Of a stretch of DNA of 20,249 nucleotides, positions 14,677-20,249 are shown piece after piece. Positions within the stretch are counted from its first letter, which is position 1. Each line of letters begins with the position of its first letter. The stretch comes from Thermococcus sp. (GTDB taxonomy: Archaea; Methanobacteriota_B; Thermococci; Thermococcales; Thermococcaceae). The position numbers and the translations under genes were made by a program. The notes under the pieces were generated by a model. It was given only the letters and a program-made list of their open reading frames with translations. It had not been told where the DNA came from and ran no database searches. The stretch covers positions 1 to 20,249 of the forward strand of contig JALSNG010000006.1 of assembly GCA_026987155.1 (NCBI GenBank), in the 5' to 3' direction.

Positions 14677-14997
14677 ATGGAGAGGTTGGAGATAAAAGTA
14701 ATCGAGATAAGGGGCAAATGCCCCGTATTCGAACTCGGGGACAGGATGGTGATTGAAGGGCCACAGGTAAAGCTCGATGAGACCGATGCAATATGCACTC
14801 ACGCCTTTGCCTCCCTGTTGCCCTACATAGTCGCGTTGAGAAAGGGTATTAAACCGAAGGAGTTAGGCCTCGGTAAGGGGGAGAGGGCATACGTCCAGTG
14901 CCTCGATCCCGGCGAGCCATACACGGATGGAGGAACTGTAATCTTCGAGATAAGGGTGGTACGGAATGAAGCAGAGAAAAGCATGGAAAGTCGTTAA
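14677..14997 (+). CDS. TIGR04076-like small cysteine protein
   Basis: A 106-residue soluble protein. The pattern (IKVIEIRGKCPVFELGDRM, then DAICTHAFASLLPYIVALRKG, then CLDPGEPYTDGGTVIFEI) matches what I remember of the TIGR04076 family, a small conserved protein of unknown function found in archaea and anaerobic bacteria. Conserved cysteines at 15, 40 and 75 together with His 42 could bind a metal. The ATG follows GGTGAT by three bases. Its last 32 bases overlap the start of the downstream GTPase gene, so the two are probably translated together. No link in function between them is evident. Confidence 0.75.
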   Translation: MERLEIKVIEIRGKCPVFELGDRMVIEGPQVKLDETDAICTHAFASLLPYIVALRKGIKPKELGLGKGERAYVQCLDPGEPYTDGGTVIFEIRVVRNEAEKSMESR

Positions 14998-16036
14998 GGA
15001 GGCGATCGACGAGGCCGACATAATCATCGAGGTAGTCGACGCCAGGGATCCAATAGGAACGCGCAACAGAAAACTCGAAAGGCTTGTTCAAGAGAGGGGA
15101 AAACCACTACTAATGGTCATGAACAAAGCTGATTTAGTTCCAAAAGAATGGGCCGAAGAGTACAAGAGGAAGAGCGAGATACCCGTTGTATTTATCTCCG
15201 CGAGGGGGAGGAAGGGAACCGGGATCCTGAGGAGAGAGATAAAGAAGCTTGCGAAACCCCTTCTTGACGAGAGGGAGAAGGTTAAGGTCGCCCTCATAGG
15301 CTATCCAAACGTAGGGAAGAGCACGATAATCAACACCCTGAAGGGCAAGAGGGCAGTAAAAACCGCTCCAATACCCGGTCACACCACTGGAAAGCATCTG
15401 ATAAGGCTCAGCAGGAAGATATGGCTCTTAGATTCGCCGGGAGTTGTTCCGATAGACGATTTCGACGAGCTGGTAATTAAGGGCGGTTTTCCCGCAGACA
15501 AGATAGACGAACCGGTAAAGCCGGCACTAAGGTTAATCTCCCGCATACTCAAAACGAGGAAGGAAGCGATAACCGAGAAGTTCGGCATCGAAGCTAAGAG
15601 CGAGGAGGAAATCCTCAGGAGAATAGGCGAGAGGAGGGGCCTCATCAAGGCCGGCGGCGAGGTTGACTTGGAGGAAACGGCGAGGTGGCTCCTCCGTGAG
15701 TGGCAGACCGGTCGCTTCACCCTCTTCGCGAGCGAGGAAGAGAGAGAAAGGGAATTCACATGGGACTTCAAGGAAATCCTTGGGGAAGTCGAGAAGGAGC
15801 TCCTCCTCGACCCGAGGAGAATCCTCTGGAGGTTTGAGGACGAGCTTTGGAAGAAGCTCGACGGCCAGAAGAGGGCCGGAATCAGGGAGATAGAGGGTTT
15901 AACCGTTGGCATAGCGACCGGGTTTAAAAAGTGTGACTCCGCTCTCAAGTTCCTCGAAGAGCTGACCGGGAAGAGCGTTTTAGCGAGCGAGTGCTTCGGA
16001 AAGAAGTGGAAAGGAGTTATAGCGATTCTCGATTAG
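14966..16036 (+). CDS. Circularly permuted GTPase, RbgA/YlqF-Nog2 type
   Basis: A 356-residue TRAFAC GTPase with the motif order G4-G5-G1-G2-G3, the mark of the circularly permuted YlqF/RbgA/Nug family that assists large ribosomal subunit assembly. NKAD (G4) is at 53-56, SAR (G5) at 78-80, GYPNVGKS (G1) at 112-119, the switch Thr near 140 (PGHTTGK) and DSPG (G3) at 156-159. A helical C-terminal domain follows, and the last 50 residues (GLTVGIATGFKKCDSALKFL and on) form an extra segment I cannot place. The ATG (14966) follows GGTGGT. The gene starts inside the TIGR04076-like gene, and its stop overlaps by four bases the end of the convergent mini-permease gene. Confidence 0.9.
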   Translation: MKQRKAWKVVKEAIDEADIIIEVVDARDPIGTRNRKLERLVQERGKPLLMVMNKADLVPKEWAEEYKRKSEIPVVFISARGRKGTGILRREIKKLAKPLLDEREKVKVALIGYPNVGKSTIINTLKGKRAVKTAPIPGHTTGKHLIRLSRKIWLLDSPGVVPIDDFDELVIKGGFPADKIDEPVKPALRLISRILKTRKEAITEKFGIEAKSEEEILRRIGERRGLIKAGGEVDLEETARWLLREWQTGRFTLFASEEEREREFTWDFKEILGEVEKELLLDPRRILWRFEDELWKKLDGQKRAGIREIEGLTVGIATGFKKCDSALKFLEELTGKSVLASECFGKKWKGVIAILD

Positions 16037-16260
16037 GCCCTTAAAGCGTTAATCACGTCCAGCCTTCCCATAACCCTTCTGACTACCAAGACCGTGAGCA
16101 GGGCGTAGGCAAGGTAGAGAACCGGCAGGAGCGGGAGAGTCCGAACGGCGTCGCCGAGCGAGAGGTTGATGCCGAGGCTAAGGAAGGCGAAGATTAGGAA
16201 AATCGTTACGGCTCTTTTTCTCTCGCGCCTAAGCTTTGCGAGGGTTACCTTTAACCTCAT
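16033..16260 (-). CDS. Mini FtsX-type permease: N- and C-terminal ends joined, middle missing
   Basis: A 75-residue membrane protein downstream of a decayed ABC ATPase. The first half (MRLKVTLAKLRRERKRAVTI, then a membrane helix and LSLGDAVRTL) looks like the N-terminus of FtsX/MacB/LolC permeases. The second half (LYLAYALLTVLVVRRVMGRL, then DVINALRA) looks like the last membrane helix and the usual ALR ending of the same family. A full permease has about 350-400 residues and four helices, so an internal in-frame deletion of roughly 300 residues is the simplest explanation. The ATG 16258-16260 follows GGTGAGG and overlaps the ATPase gene by 32 bases. It may be a relic or a real small protein. 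Confidence 0.6.
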   Translation of the reverse strand: MRLKVTLAKLRRERKRAVTIFLIFAFLSLGINLSLGDAVRTLPLLPVLYLAYALLTVLVVRRVMGRLDVINALRA

Positions 16261-16902
16261 GAACCTCACCGTCCCTCAGGAGGATTAAGACGTCAGCAAA
16301 GCGGAAGAACTCCCTCTCGTGGGTCGCCGCTATTACAGTTACGCCCTCCTCGTTTACTCTTTTCAGAAGCTCCCAGATTCTAACTTTGTTCTCCCAGTCG
16401 AGGTTCGCCGTCGGCTCGTCCGCGAAGAGGTACCTCGGCCTGTTCGCCAGTGCCCTCGCTATGGCAATCCTCTGCATCTCTCCACCGCTCATGTGCTCGG
16501 GCAACTTGTCGGCGAGGTGCTCCGCGTTTACGAGCTTCAAAAGCTCTCTCGCCCTCCCCTCAGGGTTCTCAACCTTCTTCGAGTACTTCATCGGTAGGAG
16601 GACGTTTTCGAGGCCGGTAAGGTACGGCACGAGGTAGAAGAACTGGAAAACGATTCCAAAGTTTTCGAGGCGATAACGCCTTAGCTCCTTCTCCTTCAGC
16701 GAATGAATCTCAACGCCGTCAACGAGAACCTCGCCGGAGGTAGCTCTATCCCGCTCAGAATGTTGAGGAGCGTCTTCTTACCGCTCCTGGAGGCATCGGC
16801 AATAACGTAGAACCTCCCGTCCTCGAAGGTCAGGTTTATCTCCTTAAGGGTCGTCACGTTCCCAAACTCGTAGTGCTTGGTGAGGTTGCGAACCTCAATC
16901 AC
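16229..16902 (-). pseudogene. Frameshifted ABC transporter ATPase (LolD/MacB type) with degenerate Walker A
   Basis: Two reading frames together give one ABC ATPase of about 225 residues, the usual length. The first (GTG 16902, ribosome site GGTGAT) gives MIEVRNLTKHYEFGNVTTLK and runs to about 16744. The second covers TSGEVLVDGVEIHSL, Q-loop GIVFQFFYLVPYLTG, signature MSGGEMQRIAIARAL, Walker B YLFADEPTANLD and the H-loop TVIAATHERE. About four bases (NNNC between GIE and PTSGEV) seem to be lost at 16742-16744; a stop follows in the first frame near 16696. Independently, Walker A reads DASRSGKKT instead of GPSGSGKST: the first Gly is Asp, the middle Gly is Arg and Ser is Lys. Such a protein should not bind ATP normally. 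A sequencing error could explain the shift but not the Walker A changes. Confidence 0.8.
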
Positions 16903-16937
16903 GCGTCATCACCTTACAAGCTGGAGTTAGATGAGCC

Positions 16938-16956
16938 GGATTTAAGGTTTTGTTTC
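16938..16956 (-). promoter_or_regulatory. Promoter of the decayed ABC ATPase gene
   Basis: The minus strand reads CGAAACAAAACCTTAAATCC: an A-rich BRE followed by the TATA-like CTTAAAT. It predicts a start near 16916, 15 bases before GTG 16902. The promoter thus remains although the gene is broken. Confidence 0.45.
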
Positions 16957-16972
16957 GAAGCCCATTTAAACC
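16956..16972 (+). promoter_or_regulatory. Promoter of the Trm14 gene
   Basis: CGAAGCCCATTTAAACC holds a BRE-like CGAAGCC and the TATA-like ATTTAAA (16964-16970). The predicted start, near 16990-16992, coincides with the ATG. The mRNA may therefore be leaderless or nearly so, and the longer frame from 16950 is excluded. Confidence 0.5.
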
Positions 16973-16991
16973 CTCCATCAAAGTGAGAGCC

Positions 16992-18089
16992 ATGAGACTC
17001 CTCCTAACGACTTCCCAAGGAATTGAAGACTTAGCAAGGGCAGAGGTTGAGAATCTGCTCTCCGAGCTTGGAGTTCCGTTTCGAGTGGAAGAGAAGCCAC
17101 TCGGCGTCGAGGGGAGGCTTTTGGCAGAGGTTGGCGAGGCCTACTACACCGACGGGAAGGGAAGAAAAAGGGAGCTGAGCGTTTCCACTTACCTCAACGA
17201 ACGTTCGAGGCTCCTCCACAGGGTTATAGTCGAGATAGCGAGCGAGCGCTTTGAGGGAATAGGTGAAGAAGAACCGGAGAATGCCCTTAAGCGAATTGAG
17301 GACTTTGTAAAAGAACTCCCTGTGGAAAGATACGTCAAGGTGAGCGAGAGCTTCGCCGTGAGGAGCTTTAGAAAGGGTGAGCACAAAATCACGAGCCTTG
17401 ATGTTTCCAGAACCGTCGGAAAGGCGATATTCGAGCGTTTGGAACGCTTTGGAAGGCCAAAGGTGAACCTCGATCACCCGGCGGTGATTTTCAGGGCCGA
17501 ACTGATAGGAGAAATCTTCTTCCTCGGGATAGATACTACAGGTGATAGCTCGCTCCACAAGAGGCCCTGGCGCGTTTACGATCACCCGGCCCACTTAAAG
17601 GCCAGCATAGCCAACGCACTCATAGAGCTGGCGAATCCAGATGGAGGTCCGTTCATAGACCCCTTCTGTGGGAGCGGAACGATTCCGATTGAGTTAGCGC
17701 TCAGAGGCTACACGGGGGAGGTAACCTGCCTTGAGAAGTTCAGGAAACACCTTTATGGGGCGAAGATGAACGCCCTCTCGGCCGGGGTTATTGACCGGAT
17801 AAACTTTATCCTCGGCGACGCGACAAAACTGAGTGAACACGTTGAGAGCGTTGACTTCGCTGTCAGTAACCTCCCCTACGGAATCAAAATAGGAAGGAAA
17901 AGTGCGATTCCAAAGCTCTACATGGACTTCTTTGGCGAGCTCGCTGAAGTTCTCGAAAAGCGCGGAGTCTTCATAACCACCGAAAAGAGGGCGATAGAGA
18001 AAGCAATAGGGGAGAACGGATTCAAGGTTATCCACCACAGGCTTATCGGCCACGGTGGATTAATGGTCCATACCTACATTATAGAGTGA
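16992..18089 (+). CDS. trm14: THUMP-domain tRNA (guanine-N2)-methyltransferase, Trm14 type
   Basis: A 365-residue SAM-dependent tRNA methyltransferase. It has an N-terminal ferredoxin-like and THUMP region (about 40-175) and a Rossmann-fold methyltransferase domain. The SAM site is FIDPFCGSGTIPIELALRG (221-239), and the catalytic motif is NLPYG (293-297), the variant of N-P-P-Y used by m2G enzymes. Length and motifs fit the archaeal Trm14 proteins (the Pyrococcus furiosus enzyme is structurally characterised), which make m2G at position 6 of tRNA. The position in the tRNA is assumed from that family. The gene is divergent from the broken ABC ATPase and followed by a separate short transcript. 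Confidence 0.88.
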   Translation: MRLLLTTSQGIEDLARAEVENLLSELGVPFRVEEKPLGVEGRLLAEVGEAYYTDGKGRKRELSVSTYLNERSRLLHRVIVEIASERFEGIGEEEPENALKRIEDFVKELPVERYVKVSESFAVRSFRKGEHKITSLDVSRTVGKAIFERLERFGRPKVNLDHPAVIFRAELIGEIFFLGIDTTGDSSLHKRPWRVYDHPAHLKASIANALIELANPDGGPFIDPFCGSGTIPIELALRGYTGEVTCLEKFRKHLYGAKMNALSAGVIDRINFILGDATKLSEHVESVDFAVSNLPYGIKIGRKSAIPKLYMDFFGELAEVLEKRGVFITTEKRAIEKAIGENGFKVIHHRLIGHGGLMVHTYIIE

Positions 18090-18111
18090 CCCAATACCTA
18101 TATAGTTTATT

Positions 18112-18129
18112 TCGAAAATCTTTATAAAG
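18112..18129 (+). promoter_or_regulatory. Strong archaeal promoter (BRE + TATA) of the 27-codon ORF
   Basis: TCGAAAATCTTTATAAAG is an almost ideal Thermococcales promoter: BRE CGAAAATC directly followed by TTTATAAAG. It is the best promoter match in the window. The transcript should start near 18151-18154, just at the GGTGAT ribosome site. Confidence 0.75.
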
Positions 18130-18159
18130 AGCTATGTCTACTTGTTAATGGTGATAAAC

Positions 18160-18243
18160 ATGGTGCCGATAGTGATGTCCCCCAGCCTCCAGAGGGGACT
18201 CTTTGAGGAAGAGAAGAAGAGGATACGCGGAAGGAAATTCTGA
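18160..18243 (+). CDS. Short ORF of 27 codons with its own promoter, ribosome site and terminator; may be a small RNA
   Basis: Downstream of Trm14 there is a short frame beginning MVPIVMSPSLQRGLF and continuing with a charged, mostly basic end (EEEKKRIRGRKF). It has GGTGAT four bases before the ATG, a near-perfect promoter and a T-rich stop at 18256-18264. No larger gene can use this promoter on the plus strand. Inside the frame is a perfect 6-base hairpin stem, GTCCCC (18177-18182) with GGGGAC (18194-18199). The transcript of about 110 bases may thus be a peptide mRNA, a small RNA or both. I know no family for it. Confidence 0.55.
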   Translation: MVPIVMSPSLQRGLFEEEKKRIRGRKF

Positions 18244-18255
18244 CGCCCACGACCC

Positions 18256-18264
18256 TTTCTTTTT
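18256..18264 (+). terminator. T-tract terminator after the 27-codon ORF
   Basis: CCCTTTCTTTTTAG, 12 bases after the stop codon, is a typical archaeal U-rich terminator. It overlaps the stop codon of the convergent lipoprotein gene. Confidence 0.55.
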
Positions 18265-18592
18265 AGGTTCTTATACTGATGTCCAAGACGGCCCTTTCAC
18301 CGTTCGGGTTTTTTATAACAACCTTCCACTTCCCCTCGGGAAGGTTAACGGTGGAATCGACTTTCTTTATCCGGCCAAAGTCACGAAGAACCTTTCCGTC
18401 GGAGGATATTACCTTAACCTCTACAGGAACGTTCGAACTGACCCGTATCTTAAGATCCGCGGGACCCTTAAATATCCAGGACTTTTCAGCCCCCGGGGAG
18501 AGGGTCTTACCCTTGGAGTACACGAAGTTGTTGCCAATGCAACCGGCCGCGAGAACTAAGAGCATCAGCGAAGCCGCTATCAACCCTCTCAT
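18263..18592 (-). CDS. Small secreted lipoprotein, beta-rich
   Basis: A 109-residue protein with a lipoprotein signal peptide: MRGLIAASLMLLVLAAGCIG, lipobox LAAGC, lipid-attached cysteine at 18. The remaining 90 residues are rich in beta strands (KIRVSSNVPVEVKVISSDGK, then NLPEGKWKVVIKNPNGERAV). They resemble a small immunoglobulin- or C2-like sandwich; I recognise no named family. It would be anchored on the outer face of the membrane. I choose ATG 18590-18592, three bases after GGTGGTG; ATG 18604 lies just upstream of that ribosome site. The neighbouring FAH gene is on the same strand, but a separate promoter lies between them. Confidence 0.75.
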   Translation of the reverse strand: MRGLIAASLMLLVLAAGCIGNNFVYSKGKTLSPGAEKSWIFKGPADLKIRVSSNVPVEVKVISSDGKVLRDFGRIKKVDSTVNLPEGKWKVVIKNPNGERAVLDISIRT

Positions 18593-18621
18593 TAACACCA
18601 CCATGAATAGTCATTGATTAA

Positions 18622-18639
18622 AAACTTAAAAAAGTTTCG
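18622..18639 (-). promoter_or_regulatory. Lipoprotein promoter that also ends the upstream FAH transcript
   Basis: The minus strand reads CGAAACTTTTTTAAGTTTTT right after the FAH stop codon. CGAAACTT plus TTTTTAAG is a BRE/TATA-like element about 25 bases before the expected lipoprotein start. The same T-runs would stop the FAH transcript. Confidence 0.45.
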
Positions 18640-19317
18640 TCAGCAGAGTATCGAGTCCTCCCTCAAAACCTCGAAGTCCACCGTTCCAATTCCCTCAATC
18701 CACGCCTCCACTTTGTCGCCGTGTCTCAGTGGACCAATCCCGGGGGGCGTGCCGGTGGCTATTATATCGCCGGGCTGAAGTGTCATTACAGAGCTTATGT
18801 ACTCTATCAGCTCGGGAACCTTAAAGAGCATCTGGCTCGTTCTACCGAGCTGTCGTATTTTTCCGTTCACCTTGAGACCTATCTCAAGGTCATCTATGTT
18901 CAACTCGCGCCTATCAACCACCCTCGGACCCACAGGTGCAAAGGTGTCAAAGCCCTTGGCGATGCTCCATGGCAGGCCCCTCTCTATCGCCTCCGCCTGG
19001 AGATCCCTGGCAGTTATGTCGAGGAGTATAGTATAGCCCAGAACGTAGTCCATTGCCTTTTCCTTTGGAACTCGCTTGGCCTTCTTCCCCATTATCACCG
19101 CCAGCTCAACCTCGTGGTCAACGCGCTTGCTCATTCTCGGCAGGATTATCGGTTCACCCGGCCCAATAAGGGAGCTCGGCGGCTTGAGAAATATTATAGG
19201 CTTCTCAGGGACCTCCATACCCATCTCCCTCGCGTGTTCAGCGTAGTTCTTGGCCAGGGCTATTATCTTGCTAGGACGAAGCTCGTAAAAGCCATCTCGA
19301 TGGGGAAGACGGATCAT
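18640..19317 (-). CDS. Fumarylacetoacetate hydrolase (FAH) superfamily enzyme
   Basis: A 225-residue cytosolic enzyme of the FAH superfamily, whose members hydrolyse, decarboxylate or tautomerise beta-keto and enol acids using Mg2+ or Mn2+. The metal ligands are visible: DHEVELAVIMG (Glu 69 and Glu 71) and LLDITARD (Asp 100). Family motifs ALAKNYAEHAREMG (20-33), FLKPPSSLIGPGEPI (43-57), KGFDTFAPVGP (121-131) and LQPGDIIATGTPPGIG (180-195) are all present. The length fits the short one-domain form (YcgM/FAHD1-like, oxaloacetate tautomerase or acylpyruvase type), but the substrate cannot be told. ATG 19315-19317 follows GGTGAT. It is a single-gene unit. Confidence 0.9.
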   Translation of the reverse strand: MIRLPHRDGFYELRPSKIIALAKNYAEHAREMGMEVPEKPIIFLKPPSSLIGPGEPIILPRMSKRVDHEVELAVIMGKKAKRVPKEKAMDYVLGYTILLDITARDLQAEAIERGLPWSIAKGFDTFAPVGPRVVDRRELNIDDLEIGLKVNGKIRQLGRTSQMLFKVPELIEYISSVMTLQPGDIIATGTPPGIGPLRHGDKVEAWIEGIGTVDFEVLREDSILC

Positions 19318-19346
19318 AGTATCACCCTGCGAGATACACGAGGTTC

Positions 19347-19362
19347 AAAATAAAGTTTACGG
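19347..19362 (-). promoter_or_regulatory. Promoter of the FAH gene
   Basis: The minus strand reads TTACCGTAAACTTTATTTTG, with the TATA-like CTTTATTT about 25 bases before the predicted start near 19326. The leader then holds the GGTGAT ribosome site. Confidence 0.45.
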
Positions 19363-19395
19363 TAAAACGTTCCTCCAAAAATTCAGACAATGAAC

Positions 19396-20249
19396 TCAGC
19401 CCCTCAGCGGCTCCGGGATGCCCTTCTCCCACTGCTCTCTAGCGAGCTCACCGGTGTATTTGAACTTCTCGACCTTCTTTTCCGCCTCTTTCCTCTTCTT
19501 CTGGTGCTCCTTCAGGAAAACCTGGACCCTCTCAATCAGCTCGCGCTTGCACTGGCCGCAGAGGAGCTCGCCGCTCTTGCATGCCTGATAGCGTTCCATG
19601 AGCTTTTTATCATCCTTCTCGAAGAATATCTCGAACCACTTGAAGACGACGCACTTCTCTGGATTTCCACCCTTCTCGCGCTGCTCCTTTGCGGTTGCCC
19701 TTCCACCGGTTAAAGCGTACTTCCATATCTTCTTACCGGCCTCCTCGGGGTCGTCGGTGAGGTAGACGGCAGTTTCAGGCTTTGAAGCGCTCATCTTGCC
19801 CTCAAGGCCCATCAGACCGGGCACGAACTTGGAGTGAATGGCAGCGGTTTTGTAGTAGCCGAGGCTCTCAGCGAAGTCCCTCTGGAGCCTCCAGTACGGG
19901 TCCTGGTCTATGGCCGCTGGAATGAGACAGCGCTTCCTCTCGAAGAAGGTTGGAGCAGCTTGAATCGCCGGGTAGAAAATCATTCCTATCTTGCTCTGCT
20001 CCGTGAAGCCGAAGACCGCTCTGGCCATCGAGAAGTTTATCTTCTTCGCTATCGGTATCGCCATCTCGTATATCTTGGTGAACTCGCTGTCCTGGAAGAT
20101 GAAGGTCTTGTCAGGATCGAAGCCGACAGCTATGATGTCAAGGATGTTGTCGTAGGCCCATCTCTTGGTGTCGTCGAAGGTGAGCTTCTCCTTGAAGAGG
20201 AATTTCTCGTCATCCGTAATCTGGATGTAGAGGTTTACCTTAAACTTCT
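19396..20249 (-). CDS. trpS: Tryptophanyl-tRNA synthetase, C-terminal part (start lies beyond the window)
   Basis: The last 283 residues of a class I tryptophanyl-tRNA synthetase of archaeal/eukaryotic type, which attaches Trp to tRNA-Trp. Visible are AAIDQDPYWRLQRDFAESLG (near 111), the ATP-binding KMSAS loop (GLEGKMSASKPETAVYLTDD, KMSAS near 151-155) and the helical anticodon-binding end with FKWFEIFFEKDD. A cysteine pair CKSGELLCGQC near the C-terminus looks like a partial metal site. The N-terminal HIGH motif is outside the window. The frame is open from the last base of the window to the TGA at 19396-19398 without interruption. Confidence 0.93.
   Translation of the reverse strand, partial: KFKVNLYIQITDDEKFLFKEKLTFDDTKRWAYDNILDIIAVGFDPDKTFIFQDSEFTKIYEMAIPIAKKINFSMARAVFGFTEQSKIGMIFYPAIQAAPTFFERKRCLIPAAIDQDPYWRLQRDFAESLGYYKTAAIHSKFVPGLMGLEGKMSASKPETAVYLTDDPEEAGKKIWKYALTGGRATAKEQREKGGNPEKCVVFKWFEIFFEKDDKKLMERYQACKSGELLCGQCKRELIERVQVFLKEHQKKRKEAEKKVEKFKYTGELAREQWEKGIPEPLRG

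Noticed and set aside
1..20249. CRISPR array, tRNA, rRNA or complete insertion sequence
   Set aside because: No regularly spaced repeats, no cloverleaf-like TTCGA blocks with matching stems and no transposase motifs were seen on either strand.

Overview
The window looks like chromosomal DNA of a hyperthermophilic euryarchaeon of the order Thermococcales (Thermococcus or Pyrococcus type). The evidence is a Trm14-type tRNA methyltransferase, an archaeal TrpRS, an M32 carboxypeptidase, a short archaeal FKBP, a DUF515-like protein, BRE/TATA promoters, and GGTGAT or GAGGTGA ribosome binding sites placed close to ATG, GTG or TTG starts. Genes are packed tightly, often overlapping by 4 to 32 bases. 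I saw no tRNA, rRNA, CRISPR array or intact insertion sequence.

Left part (1-2989): a VapBC toxin-antitoxin pair cut by the window edge, an M32 metallocarboxypeptidase, and a divergent PfkB-family sugar or nucleoside kinase. Next (2986-6937, minus strand) is a five-gene overlapping operon: DUF4129-type membrane protein, small membrane protein, MoxR AAA+ ATPase, DUF58 protein, small polytopic membrane protein. It resembles a MoxR/DUF58 membrane-assembly cassette, but without a transglutaminase. A back-to-back promoter at about 6953-6970 separates it from a DUF2118-like gene. After that comes about 220 bases of unexplained DNA, then an FKBP prolyl isomerase.

Middle (8238-14585, minus strand): a five-gene secretion or pilus-type operon. 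Its gene order is a DUF515-like single-pass protein, a secreted protein, a TadA/GspE-type ATPase, and two T2SF (TadB/TadC-like) membrane platform proteins. No pilin gene is visible in the window. On the plus strand follow a small TIGR04076-like protein and a circularly permuted RbgA/YlqF-type GTPase.

Right part (16033-20249): a decayed ABC exporter. Its ATPase has a mutated Walker A and a frameshift, and its permease appears reduced to the two ends of an FtsX-type protein. Then come Trm14, a previously unlisted 27-codon ORF (or small RNA) with a very clean promoter, ribosome site and terminator, a small lipoprotein, an FAH-superfamily enzyme and the C-terminal two thirds of TrpRS.

The most interesting items are the secretion operon, the MoxR/DUF58 cassette, the mini-permease with its dead ATPase, and the 27-codon transcript. 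All functional statements come from reading motifs by eye; no database search was run.
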